From Sphingobium sp. OAS761 (GTDB lineage Bacteria; Pseudomonadota; Alphaproteobacteria; Sphingomonadales; Sphingomonadaceae): DNA of 64,000 nt. The stretch covers positions 1 to 64,000 of the forward strand of contig NZ_JALJVY010000013.1 in assembly GCF_024168485.1 (NCBI RefSeq). The letters run 5' to 3'. A program made the position numbers and the translations under genes. This document shows positions 9,078 through 17,160 of this stretch, one piece after another. Position 1 is the first letter of the stretch. Every line of letters begins with the position of its first letter. The notes beneath the pieces were generated by a model. The model saw only the letters and a list, made by a program, of their open reading frames with translations. It was not told the origin of the DNA and ran no database searches.

Positions 9078-9095
9078 GGATGGGGAGAACTTTGC

Positions 9096-9485
9096 ATGCT
9101 TATCAAGAGCTTCGCCTTCACCAAGATCATCGTCGCGGACGTCAAGGCGATGGAGCGCTTTTATTGCGATACGCTGGGACTGACCGTGGCCGCAAGGATC
9201 GACATCAATGAACGAGGCTGGGATCTGGAGGAAGTGGTCCTGTCGGTCGGAGGCGGGGCGACGCAGCTCAACCTCCTTCAGTATCGCGACCGCCCCGCCC
9301 CGCCGCTGGGCGAAGCCGTGGTCGGGCTGAACGTGGACGACATGGATGCAACGATCGCCGCAGCCAGGGCCGGTGGCGGAGCTCTGGTAACGGAGCCGGT
9401 CGAAATTCCCGATCACGGAATCAAGATATGCTATGTCGCCGATCCCGAGGGACATCTTCTGGAACTGTTGCAGGTGATCCGCTGA
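9096..9485 (+). CDS. VOC-family (glyoxalase-like) protein
   Basis: A 129-residue single vicinal-oxygen-chelate protein. The opening FTKIIVADVKAMERFYCDTL is the classic betaalpha entry of the fold, and the closing YVADPEGHLLELLQ carries the usual glutamate metal ligand. The family covers glyoxalases, epimerases and small ring-cleavage dioxygenases. The ATG at 9096 follows GGGGAG. It sits between the amidohydrolase and an acyl-CoA dehydrogenase and may act as an epimerase or isomerase in the same pathway. Confidence 0.82.
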   Translation: MLIKSFAFTKIIVADVKAMERFYCDTLGLTVAARIDINERGWDLEEVVLSVGGGATQLNLLQYRDRPAPPLGEAVVGLNVDDMDATIAAARAGGGALVTEPVEIPDHGIKICYVADPEGHLLELLQVIR

Positions 9486-9581
9486 TATGCGCTGATGACA
9501 TATCTCAGCATGAAGTGGCGACTTTACGGCAATGTTGCCGTTGCCTAGTCGTCTATGCTTCCGCAACGCCGACGGATCGTC

Positions 9582-10748
9582 ATGAGCATCGCCCAGACCG
9601 AAGAAACATTTCCCGATATTCGAGAGGGCGTGCGCCGACTATGTGCACGATTCCCCGGTCCTTACTGGCAGGCGCTGGACGCTGACCGGCGATACCCGAC
9701 CGAGTTCGTGACCACGCTGGCGAACGAAGGCTGGCTTTCGGTCCTTATTCCCGAAGCCTATGGCGGATCGGGCCTGGGCCTTGCCGCGGCAACCGCAGTG
9801 CTGGAGGAAATACACCGGTCAGGCTGCAACGGGGGTGCCGCCCACGCCCAGATGTACACGATGGGCACGCTGCTACGGCACGGGTCGGAAGGCCAGAAGG
9901 CGAAATATCTGCCAAAGATCGCGGCAGGGGAATTGCGGCTTCAGGCCTTTGGCGTGACAGAACCGACCAGCGGTACCGACACGACCCGTATCCGCACCTT
10001 CGCCCGGCGCGAGGGAGATCATTTTGTCGTCAACGGGCAAAAAATATGGATCAGCCGTGCCGAGCACAGCGACCTTATGGTGCTGCTGGTGCGGACAACG
10101 CCGCGCGAGGATTGCGCCAAGCCGACCGACGGCATCAGCGTCCTGCTGGTCGACATGCGCGACGCGGTGGGCAATGGCCTTTCCATCAGGCCGATCCGCA
10201 CGATGTTGAACCACGCAACAACCGAGCTGTTCTTCGACAACCTGCGCGTCCCGGTCGAAAATCTGATCGGCGAGGAAGGCAAGGGTTTCCGGTACATCCT
10301 TTCCGGCATGAACGCCGAACGTATCCTGATCGCATCCGAATGCATCGGTGACGCGCGCTTCTTCATCGACCGCGCCAGCGCCTATGCAAAGGACCGGCAG
10401 GTATTTGGTCGCGCCATAGGGCAGAATCAGGGCGTCCAGTTTCCCATCGCCCGGGCCCATGTCCAGATGACGGCGGCGGCGGCCGTCGTGGAAAAGGCGG
10501 CCGCCTTGTTCGATTCCGGTGTTCAGCCGGGGACCGAGGCCAACATGGCGAAAATGCTGGCGTCGGAGGCATCCTGGTTTGCCGCCGACATGTGCGTGCA
10601 GACGCATGGCGGCTTCGGTTTCGCCGAGGAATATGACATCGAGCGCAAGTTCCGCGAAACGCGCCTCTATCAGGTCGCGCCGATCTCCACCAACCTGATC
10701 CTCAGCCATGTGGCGACGCATGTGCTGGGCCTGCCCAAGAGCTTCTGA
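9582..10748 (+). CDS. Acyl-CoA dehydrogenase
   Basis: A 388-residue FAD-dependent acyl-CoA dehydrogenase that forms an alpha,beta double bond in a CoA thioester. FAD-binding segments are visible (FGVTEPTSGTDTTRI, WISRAEHSDL), as is the C-terminal TIM-like helix block GGFGFAEEYDIERKFRETR. At the position of the usual EGT catalytic motif it reads YQVAPIST, so the canonical glutamate is absent there and the base must lie elsewhere, as in isovaleryl-type enzymes. The chosen ATG at 9582 lacks a strong ribosome site; an upstream in-frame ATG at 9555 is possible. The next gene starts two bases after its stop. Confidence 0.87.
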   Translation: MSIAQTEETFPDIREGVRRLCARFPGPYWQALDADRRYPTEFVTTLANEGWLSVLIPEAYGGSGLGLAAATAVLEEIHRSGCNGGAAHAQMYTMGTLLRHGSEGQKAKYLPKIAAGELRLQAFGVTEPTSGTDTTRIRTFARREGDHFVVNGQKIWISRAEHSDLMVLLVRTTPREDCAKPTDGISVLLVDMRDAVGNGLSIRPIRTMLNHATTELFFDNLRVPVENLIGEEGKGFRYILSGMNAERILIASECIGDARFFIDRASAYAKDRQVFGRAIGQNQGVQFPIARAHVQMTAAAAVVEKAAALFDSGVQPGTEANMAKMLASEASWFAADMCVQTHGGFGFAEEYDIERKFRETRLYQVAPISTNLILSHVATHVLGLPKSF

Positions 10749-10750
10749 CT

Positions 10751-11869
10751 GTGGCGGCGCTGGACGGTATCCTGGTCGTTTCGCTGGAACAGGCTGTTGC
10801 GGCACCGCTTTGCACCGCCAGACTGGCCGAAGCGGGCGCGCGCGTTATCAAGCTCGAACGACCGGACGGTGATTTCGCGCGCGGCTACGATCATGTCGTC
10901 AACGGCCAGGCATCCTATTTCATATGGCTCAACCGCGGCAAGGAATCGGTGCGGATCGATCTAAAAAATCGGCACGACGCCGCGATGATCGGCCGCATGA
11001 TCGGAAAGGCGGATGTGTTCGTGCAGAATCTGGCACCGGGCGCAGCCGCAAGGGCCGGTTTCGGGTCGGCTGACCTGAGGGCTTCCCACCCCCGGCTGAT
11101 CACATGCGACATTTCCGGTTATGGCGAAAGCGGACCGGCTGCAACGATGAAGGCCTATGATTTCCTGATCCAGTGCGAAGCGGGGCTGGCCAGCATCACC
11201 GGAACTGAAGAGGGGCCCGCCCGGGTCGGTGTGTCGGTCGCGGACATAGCATGCGGCATGAACGCGCATGCCGCGATCCTTCAGGCACTGCTGGAACGAG
11301 CACAGACCGGTCGGGGTCGGGGCATCGCGGTTTCGCTGTTCGATGCCTTGGCTGACTGGATGGCCGTCCCGCTGCTCCATTATGATTATAGCGGCAATGC
11401 GCCCGCGCGCGCGGGGCTCAAGCATCCCTCGATTGCGCCCTATGGCGCCTTCGTCATCGCCGACGGGTCGCAACTGGTGGTGTCGATCCAGAATGAGCGC
11501 GAATGGGCGAAATTCTGCGCAATCGTCTTGGGCGACGCTACCGTCGCCACCGATGAGCGCTTTGCGTCCAACGCGTTGCGGTGCGCCAACCGGACCGTAC
11601 TGGACGCGCTGGTCGGCGAGACGTTCGGCGCGCTGATGCCCGATATGCTGATCGACCGGCTGGAGCGTGCGGGCACTGCCTGGGCACGGCTGAATGGGGT
11701 CGATGGCCTGTCCCGTCACAGCCAGTTGCGGCGAGTGACCGTCGAGACCGAAAGCGGACCGGCCAGGGTACCAGCGCCGCCCGCGCGTTGGGACGGCGAC
11801 GAGTACCCCGCCCTCCCCGTGCCGGCGCTAGGCGCGCATGATGTGGCCATTCGCGCGGAATTCGGATGA
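10751..11869 (+). CDS. Class III CoA-transferase (CaiB/BaiF family)
   Basis: A 372-residue family III CoA-transferase that moves CoA between carboxylic acids, activating the pathway acid without ATP. The N-terminal GxRVIKLERPDGDFARGYD-type segment and LNRGKESVRIDLK are characteristic. VSVADIACGMNAHAAIL contains the conserved aspartate that carries the acyl/CoA intermediate. It starts with a GTG two bases after the acyl-CoA dehydrogenase stop and overlaps the next gene by ATGA, so translation is coupled. With its neighbours it forms the CoA-activation, dehydrogenation and hydration steps of one route. Confidence 0.88.
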   Translation: MAALDGILVVSLEQAVAAPLCTARLAEAGARVIKLERPDGDFARGYDHVVNGQASYFIWLNRGKESVRIDLKNRHDAAMIGRMIGKADVFVQNLAPGAAARAGFGSADLRASHPRLITCDISGYGESGPAATMKAYDFLIQCEAGLASITGTEEGPARVGVSVADIACGMNAHAAILQALLERAQTGRGRGIAVSLFDALADWMAVPLLHYDYSGNAPARAGLKHPSIAPYGAFVIADGSQLVVSIQNEREWAKFCAIVLGDATVATDERFASNALRCANRTVLDALVGETFGALMPDMLIDRLERAGTAWARLNGVDGLSRHSQLRRVTVETESGPARVPAPPARWDGDEYPALPVPALGAHDVAIRAEFG

Positions 11870-12666
11870 GCACCCTCCCGGTCGCCTTAGATCTGGCAGC
11901 CGCGCGCCACGCGCGCCTGCTCGCCGCGCTGCTCGATCATGACGATCCTCCATGGGCATCCGGCGTCCTGCCGCCGCTCGCCCACTGGCTGATGTTTCCG
12001 CCCGACACGCGCCAGTCTGAACTGGGTGCGGACGGCCATCCCCGCCGCGCCGACGACGGATTGCCACGACGAATGTGGGCCGGGAGCCGCATATGTTTCC
12101 TGGCGCCGATTCCGCTCGGCAGCGTGGTTGAACGCCGAACCGAGCAGGTTGCGGTTGAGGACAAGCAGGGGCGGAGCGGCCGCATACGCTTCACCACCCT
12201 GCGTCATCGACTGTCTGTGAACGGCACGGTCTGCATCGAGGAAAAACAGGACATCGTTCACCGCGAAGCGGCTGACGGCACGATGGCGCTACCTGCAGTA
12301 GATGTGCCCGCATCCGTCCCTGCCCTCGCCCGCACGGTCATGACCGATCCGGCATTGCTGTTCCGATATTCGGCGCTGACCTTTAATGCGCACCGCATCC
12401 ATTATGATCTGCCCTATGCACGCGATGTCGAGGGCTATCCGGGGCTTGTCGTCCATGGACCGCTGATCGCTACCCTGCTGATCGACCAGTATCTGCGGCA
12501 TCATCCAAAAGCGCCAATTACAGCGTTTCGCTTCCGCGCGAGGCGTCCCGTCATCAGCGGGACGCCGCTCATCCTCGGGTTTTCCGGGGCCACCCATGAC
12601 GGCGCGCTGACCGCGATCGATTGCATGGGCGGCGCGGCGATGGAGGCTATGGTCGAGACGGCATGA
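11866..12666 (+). CDS. MaoC-type hydratase (mesaconyl/itaconyl-CoA hydratase-like)
   Basis: A 266-residue double hot-dog enoyl-CoA hydratase. The C-terminal half carries the hydratase-2 signature FRYSALTFNAHRIHYD, where Asp and His activate water, followed by GLVVHGPL. The N-terminal half is the degenerate hot-dog typical of the mesaconyl-C4-CoA/itaconyl-CoA hydratase branch. It overlaps the CoA-transferase stop by ATGA and closes the operon. It should hydrate the double bond produced by the acyl-CoA dehydrogenase at 9582. Confidence 0.82.
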   Translation: MSTLPVALDLAAARHARLLAALLDHDDPPWASGVLPPLAHWLMFPPDTRQSELGADGHPRRADDGLPRRMWAGSRICFLAPIPLGSVVERRTEQVAVEDKQGRSGRIRFTTLRHRLSVNGTVCIEEKQDIVHREAADGTMALPAVDVPASVPALARTVMTDPALLFRYSALTFNAHRIHYDLPYARDVEGYPGLVVHGPLIATLLIDQYLRHHPKAPITAFRFRARRPVISGTPLILGFSGATHDGALTAIDCMGGAAMEAMVETA

Positions 12667-12708
12667 TATAGAGGCACGAAGCGGGAGGAGACAGGCACGG
12701 CGACCCTG

Positions 12709-12831
12709 ATGGAACGTCCTACGACCGACTGGAGCGAGTTACGCGACCGTTTCAGCGATACACAGGCTGTACGCGATCATCATGGCCGGAGCGGAGCCGG
12801 CTCATCTGGAACGCGTCCTGCCCCTGCTTGA
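12709..12831 (+). other. Short frame, possible start of a lost gene
   Basis: An ATG at 12709 preceded by GGGAGGAGAC opens a 40-codon frame beginning MERPTTDWSELRDRF. The good ribosome site and plausible start suggest the 5' end of a gene whose body was replaced by the dehydrogenase fragment that follows in another frame from 12782. The family of the lost gene is not recognised. Confidence 0.3.
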
Positions 12832-13027
12832 ATTGATGGGTACGCCCATCGTCGATTGCGGCGGTCCGGGCACGGGCACGAGGAATAAGATCGTCAATAA
12901 TTTCGTGGCGATTGGCTTCACCCAGCCCAACGCGGAAGCTTTGTCGCTCGGCGCGGCGCTGGGACTGGAGGTCGAACGGGACTTGAAAACCATTGCTGCC
13001 GAAATGAGCGCTTTGGACAGGCTCGGC
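12782..13027 (+). pseudogene. Remnant of a 3-hydroxyisobutyrate dehydrogenase-family gene
   Basis: About 80 residues match the middle of beta-hydroxyacid dehydrogenases. RVLPLLELMGTPIVDCGGPG is followed by the helix with the catalytic lysine, TRNKIVNNFVAIG. The N-terminal Rossmann domain and the C-terminal helical domain are missing, and the frame then runs into unrelated residues. It is not a copy of mmsB at 18702, which differs at most positions here. It marks a recombination border between the CoA-thioester operon and the replicon. Confidence 0.7.
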
Positions 13028-13183
13028 GCCGCAGGTGGAGGACTGCCTCCGCTTGCGAGCCGATGGCGCAGCCGGGCAATGGGCTATTGATAACTGGCGT
13101 CAGGATCACAAGGATGCTATGGAATTGATGCCTCCCGAACGGCATCTAGTTGCCATACTCGGCCCTCTCAAAGCATCAAAGAC

Positions 13184-13213
13184 AATGTAACCAACTTTGA
13201 CTTTGGTTACATT
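13184..13213. promoter_or_regulatory. Perfect 11-bp inverted repeat, probable operator
   Basis: Arms AATGTAACCAA (13184-13194) and TTGGTTACATT (13203-13213) surround an 8-base spacer. The right arm overlaps the likely -35 hexamer of the downstream gene, which suits a repressor site. The core GGTTAC recurs beyond the gene at 14201 and 14229. Confidence 0.65.
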
Positions 13214-13230
13214 ACACGATCGGCTATAAT
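13203..13230 (+). promoter_or_regulatory. Promoter of the plasmid HTH gene
   Basis: TTGGTT (13203-13208) and a consensus TATAAT (13225-13230) are 16 bases apart. Transcription should begin near 13237, practically at the ATG at 13238, so the mRNA would be leaderless. Confidence 0.55.
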
Positions 13231-13237
13231 GCCGATT

Positions 13238-14164
13238 ATGGCGGTTTCTCGCGACTTTTCCGATCTTGCCCTGCTCCTGCTGGGTCGCCTTGATGGGCGT
13301 CTATCCAACAGTATCGCAGCAGATATATGGATGGCGAGGATGCGACTGCGCGGTGCGTCGATACTGGCCACCCTGGCCGGCGTGCCCATCGGTATCGAAG
13401 CGCTTGAGGACTGGATCTGCGCACGTACCCCACCCCCCCGCCACAGCGAGGGACTGGATGACCCCCTTTCCATCGCAGCGTTGTTCCATTTCGCCCTGTC
13501 GGCCGAGGAAAGCGGCGCCGACCCGATTGCCCGGGCGACGCTCAACATGGTGCGGACTTTGCTCGACGACCGTGCCGAAGCGGCGCTTTGGGCGCCGGAC
13601 GACCTCGTACGCTTTGGGCCCGTGTGGAGAGAAGCCGAAACGCTTCTTCGCGCACCCTACCCTTCTGTCGGTCTGGCCCCGCTGGCGGACCGCGTTCTGG
13701 CGGTTCGTGCGGCTTTGCCTGCCATGCTCACCGCCCGGGATCAGCTTGTGACGACGATTGATGGGCGTCAGTTGCGCTTTGAAGGGCGCAGTTTCGATCT
13801 CAACTGGATCATAGCCTGTCATTTTCCGGCAGCGCTGGAGGCGAACGGACTGGCATTGCGGCGCCTTCCGCTCATGGTCGCCCTTCCCCGCTTGCTACCG
13901 GACAACAGGGAAGCCCTGGAAGAACAACTTCAGGTGATGATCGTGGATCAGGCGCGGAGCGGCTTGTCGGAACTGGACCGATTGGAACGGCTGCTGCGGG
14001 CCTTGCCTGAGGACGCTGGCCTGACACGAAGAAGTCATGTGCCTTTGTTCCGGCGCCTCAATCTCGTTTATCCGGGGTTGTCACGGGTTGCGGTCGCGCG
14101 CCTGTTGGGGATTTCGCATCAGGGTGCGACCAAATTGATGGAACGCGCAGCCAGCGGTTGCTGA
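13238..14164 (+). CDS. Plasmid-associated HTH protein (DUF1612/RHE_PE00001-like)
   Basis: A 308-residue protein of the type often found beside plasmid replication genes in rhizobia and sphingomonads. The N-terminal two thirds are helical and of unknown function. The C-terminal segment LSRVAVARLLGISHQGATKL is a clear helix-turn-helix, so DNA binding is expected. An ATG at 13229 lies inside the -10 hexamer and cannot be used if that promoter is right; the ATG at 13238 is chosen. A role in copy control or stability is inferred from location between the palindromic operator and the origin repeats. The family match is from memory of its general pattern, so the name is tentative. Confidence 0.6.
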   Translation: MAVSRDFSDLALLLLGRLDGRLSNSIAADIWMARMRLRGASILATLAGVPIGIEALEDWICARTPPPRHSEGLDDPLSIAALFHFALSAEESGADPIARATLNMVRTLLDDRAEAALWAPDDLVRFGPVWREAETLLRAPYPSVGLAPLADRVLAVRAALPAMLTARDQLVTTIDGRQLRFEGRSFDLNWIIACHFPAALEANGLALRRLPLMVALPRLLPDNREALEEQLQVMIVDQARSGLSELDRLERLLRALPEDAGLTRRSHVPLFRRLNLVYPGLSRVAVARLLGISHQGATKLMERAASGC

Positions 14165-14290
14165 CAATCTTCCTCATTTCCAAAATGGAAATCTCTGCGT
14201 GGTTACCAGGTTAATTGTTTAGTTAGAAGGTTACCGGCCTGCCATTGGCCGAGTCGAGCCGCCGATGCTCAGGAGTCGCGACATCGACTG

Positions 14291-14400
14291 GTTCCCGATG
14301 GATCGATATTTCGTTCCCGGAATGTCGAAAGTGTTGTTCCCGAAATGTCGGGGGATCGTTCCTCGAATGTCGAATGCCGTTCCCGGAGTGTCGATGATAC
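14291..14400 (+). repeat. Five 22-bp iterons
   Basis: Direct repeats begin at 14291, 14313, 14336, 14358 and 14379, so spacing is 21-23 bases, or two helical turns. The consensus is GTTCCCGGAATGTCGA; the first copy is the most degenerate. This is the classic array bound by an iteron-type initiator. No spacers of unique sequence exist, so it is not a CRISPR array. Confidence 0.75.
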
Positions 14401-14536
14401 AAGGAAATGGCCAAATGCAGCATTGCAATTGAATCACTTTCACAGGTCCCTGGCGATAAGTGGTTCAAAACAGTTTCTCGCTACGCGGCATGTCACCGGA
14501 TTGATCAATCATAGCTGCGTGGACGACGTCTGTGCC

Positions 14537-14551
14537 CGACACTTCGGGAAC
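14537..14551 (-). repeat. Inverted single iteron copy
   Basis: Read on the minus strand this is GTTCCCGAAGTGTCG, matching the iteron consensus at 14 of 15 positions or so. It lies between the array and repA in opposite orientation and could be a control or handcuffing site. Confidence 0.6.
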
Positions 14552-14682
14552 GGCTGTTACCATAAATACGATGCGTCACATTGATCGCACGGCGATCCTG
14601 CAAATTCCGGCATAACCGCGCGACGAAGCCTGGGATGCAGCATTAGCCCGCGGCAATGGCGCAGAGCGGCTTGGAAGAGCAT

Positions 14683-15861
14683 CTACAAGAGGTGCCGGTT
14701 CTTCTCATTGAACCGGCGGACGAAGCCGATGAAGGCTTTCTGGTAATTGACCGGTGTGCGCTCAGGATCGGCCCCGATCCAGTCCCGGAATTCCTGATGT
14801 AATGTCTGATAATCCCAGCCCGGACATTCGGCACGAAGCACGGCCATGGTGGCGTCAGTTATCCCTCCGGCCGTGGCTCGGGCGGACAGGCTGGCGACGC
14901 TGCGCCGGATCAATGCGCTGGCATCGACATCGTCCGGCTGGGCTTCCGGGCCGACATGAAGAGGTCTTGGCGCGCCTTCCACCTTTTTGCCCATCGATCG
15001 GCGGGGCGATGGGGTAGCCGGCATCTCCTTACGCCGGCGCATGCGTAACGAGGGTTCTCGCTTGCCGTCCGGCTGCTCCAATTCCAGGCTGTAACCGGGC
15101 AGCGGGTCGCGCTCGGCGATCTTCGCGAGTTCGAACTTGAAACGGCGATAGGCACCCTCTGCCCCTGACTTTTCGAACAATGTGGGTAGGGAAATGGCGA
15201 AGCCCCCCTCCCCTGCTCCACCCGCATGTTTGCGGGCGACCTTGTAGAGCCAGCGTTCGCGTCCGCCGGTCAGATCGAAATACGCGCGGTCGATTGACAG
15301 CACTCCGCCCTGCATCAGCACGCCTTCGTAGAACCAGTTGCTGAGTTCGATGGTCATGCCTCTGGATCGCTCGGTGCGGTCGTCGACAAGTTGGGTCCAG
15401 CCATCAAGCCACGAAAAGGTGGCTTCGCGCCGGTTTTCGGCCCGGATATTGGTTTTGATGGTCGTGGCGACGAGGCGATCGAGCGATTGTCCGAGCAGTT
15501 CATAGGCGCGGCCCGTCGTCGGCCGATGAATCGCGCGCAGCAGGTCGTAGGGCATAAGATGAAGTTTGCGGGGGATGTCGTTGAGGCCCCGCCGGGCCAT
15601 GTCCGCGAGGACGGAAGCGCAATAGATCAATATGTCGGCGTCCCAGATTGTCGCCATGCCGTAATCGGGATTGGCGGACACATGGACCCAGGCCTTGCCG
15701 TCGGGGGACGTGTAATCGATCGGCTTCACGCGCTTGGATTTGGCGAGCGAGAAGAATGGTCGTTCCATCATCTCGCGCTGATCCCGCAAGGGGATGTCCG
15801 CAATATAGGGCAGGAACAGTTCAAACTGGTCGTTGACTGCGGATTTTCCGGCGCGGGTCAT
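14683..15861 (-). CDS. repA: Plasmid replication initiator protein RepA
   Basis: A 392-residue replication initiator of the RPA (RepA) family found on alphaproteobacterial plasmids. Recognisable blocks are the N-terminal LPYIADIPLRDQREMMERPFF-like segment, the WDADILIYCASVLADM helix, and the winged-helix part around RAYELLGQSLDRLVATTI. The basic RMRRRKE stretch leads to a C-terminal extension. It should bind the iterons at 14291-14400 and open the origin. It lies downstream of parA and parB on the same strand and is separated from parB by the two palindromes. The ATG at 15861 has only a weak ribosome site. Confidence 0.92.
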   Translation of the reverse strand: MTRAGKSAVNDQFELFLPYIADIPLRDQREMMERPFFSLAKSKRVKPIDYTSPDGKAWVHVSANPDYGMATIWDADILIYCASVLADMARRGLNDIPRKLHLMPYDLLRAIHRPTTGRAYELLGQSLDRLVATTIKTNIRAENRREATFSWLDGWTQLVDDRTERSRGMTIELSNWFYEGVLMQGGVLSIDRAYFDLTGGRERWLYKVARKHAGGAGEGGFAISLPTLFEKSGAEGAYRRFKFELAKIAERDPLPGYSLELEQPDGKREPSLRMRRRKEMPATPSPRRSMGKKVEGAPRPLHVGPEAQPDDVDASALIRRSVASLSARATAGGITDATMAVLRAECPGWDYQTLHQEFRDWIGADPERTPVNYQKAFIGFVRRFNEKNRHLL

Positions 15862-15930
15862 GGAGACAGATGCCTCGCACAGGTCACATGTACGGCTTCG
15901 AACCAGCGGCCGGGGCTCTGGGGAGTCGAC

Positions 15931-15948
15931 CGTTTCCCCGGGGAAACG
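15931..15948. promoter_or_regulatory. parS-like partition site 1
   Basis: An 18-base perfect palindrome with the 16-base core GTTTCCCCGGGGAAAC, close to the ParB-binding parS motif. It lies between parB and repA. Confidence 0.75.
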
Positions 15949-15973
15949 ATATGTTCAAAAGCGAGTGGGGAGG

Positions 15974-16001
15974 GCTGCTGTTTCCCCGGGGAAACAGCAG
16001 C
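15974..16001. promoter_or_regulatory. parS-like partition site 2
   Basis: A 28-base perfect palindrome with the same 16-base core as site 1, extended on both sides by GCTGCT/AGCAGC. Its centre is 48 bases from that of site 1. It begins 12 bases beyond the parB stop, so it could also act as a hairpin at the 3' end of the parB message. Confidence 0.75.
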
Positions 16002-16012
16002 GTGCGCTGCAT

Positions 16013-17104
16013 TCACCTTTGCAACCCCAGGCCCTGTCGCTCCAGATGATCGAGCGTGTCGCGCAACGCCTGGACGAGCGCATCGGTATCCGCGCCCGAG
16101 CCCGCATGGAGGCGAAGCGTGATTCCCTGGCGATTGACGGATTGTACGGACAGGGCAGGGCGGCCATGGCGGCTGGTCCAGACATAGGGCTCATCCTTGC
16201 GTGTCGCATTCACGGCGCGAGGGGCAGCAAGCAGCCGGCGCACGACTTCTCCCGCCGGCAGAGCGGCATCGCCCCGCGCGGAAAGGCGCGTCTGTTCGTC
16301 GCGCAAGATGCGGGCCTCGTCCATGATGGCACGCGCTGCGGACTGATCGTCAAGAGCCTGAGCAAGACCATATGCGGGCTTGAGTTGCACATCCGCCGGG
16401 GAAGCGAACGCTGCAATTACCCCCTCTGGAAGGCCCGCCACCTTGATCATCTTCGACAGCCAGCCCTTTGACAGCTTGAGCCGTTCGGCCATGCGGGTCA
16501 GGTGATTGCCATAATGTGCGGTCAAGGCGGCGGCGTAATTCTGTGCGCGTTCCAGATCGGAAACATCCTTGCGCGCCCGGTTCTCAAGATCCGCGAGACG
16601 AAAAGCTGCCTCGTCGTCCAGCATTGCCACCTGCGCGACAAAGTGCAGGTCGGGATAGCTATGCGATCGTAGCCAACTGATCGACCAGTGGCGCCGCGTT
16701 CCGGCGATGACCTCATAATCATGATCGGGATCGCCTTCCACCCGCCGGACGACGGCTGGCACCTTCTGTCCGCCCTCGGAGACAATCGAGTCGATCAGTT
16801 CACGGCAATTTTCTTCCGTGAGATGGGAATAGTGGCGCGCGTTGCCGGACCAGATTCGCACGCGCGCCGGATCCAGCAGCAATTGCGTCACCTGCCGAAC
16901 CTCGCCAGACGCCAAACGAGCTAGCGCCGATTCCCTGCCCAGCAGCGTGGTACCGCGCGCGCGATCATGACGCGCGGTCGGGTTGGATTGGATGGCCGGT
17001 GCTGTTTCTTGTGTCGGCGCAGAGGGTGCCGTTGCGGCAGGAGAGGAGACCTCGGTCTCATCCGACAGCAAGGCAGCCAGATAATCTGCTTGCTTACGCG
17101 CCAT
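16013..17104 (-). CDS. parB: Plasmid partition protein ParB
   Basis: A 363-residue ParB/Spo0J-family DNA-binding CTPase-type protein that loads at parS and is moved by ParA. The ParB/sulfiredoxin domain holds YEVIAGTRRHW (box II, with T in place of the more usual E). A KorB-type helix-turn-helix follows with LTRMAERLKLSKGWLSKMIK. The C-terminus has a dimerisation region. The ATG at 17104 is preceded by GGGAGGT at 4 bases; upstream in-frame codons fall within the parA-parB junction and read as non-protein. It follows parA by 56 bases. Confidence 0.93.
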   Translation of the reverse strand: MARKQADYLAALLSDETEVSSPAATAPSAPTQETAPAIQSNPTARHDRARGTTLLGRESALARLASGEVRQVTQLLLDPARVRIWSGNARHYSHLTEENCRELIDSIVSEGGQKVPAVVRRVEGDPDHDYEVIAGTRRHWSISWLRSHSYPDLHFVAQVAMLDDEAAFRLADLENRARKDVSDLERAQNYAAALTAHYGNHLTRMAERLKLSKGWLSKMIKVAGLPEGVIAAFASPADVQLKPAYGLAQALDDQSAARAIMDEARILRDEQTRLSARGDAALPAGEVVRRLLAAPRAVNATRKDEPYVWTSRHGRPALSVQSVNRQGITLRLHAGSGADTDALVQALRDTLDHLERQGLGLQR

Positions 17105-17160
17105 CCGCACCTCCCTTTGGCGAGGAACATAAAGAGAACATGTGTGCGGGAGAAAGAGGA

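Larger units (their letters stand above)
14165..14682. other. Putative replication origin region
   Basis: This 518-base non-coding stretch lies between the HTH gene and the 3' end of repA. It holds a small hairpin (ATTTCCA/TGGAAAT, 14176-14192), two GGTTACC copies (14201, 14229), five iterons (14291-14400) and an inverted iteron copy (14537-14551). Its composition is AT-richer than the flanks. No DnaA box of consensus form was seen. It is the best candidate for the origin recognised by RepA. Confidence 0.6.

Noticed and set aside
14291..14400. Regular repeats that could suggest a CRISPR array
   Set aside because: The 22-base period leaves no unique spacers, and no cas gene is present. The array fits plasmid iterons beside repA.
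14223..14468. Minus-strand frame of 81 codons with repeated RHSGN/HSRND-like residues
   Set aside because: The repetition is a direct result of the DNA iterons being read in frame. It has no ribosome site and overlaps the origin.
15391..16122. Plus-strand frame across repA start and the parS-like sites
   Set aside because: It is antisense to repA and crosses two perfect palindromes; no domain is recognised.
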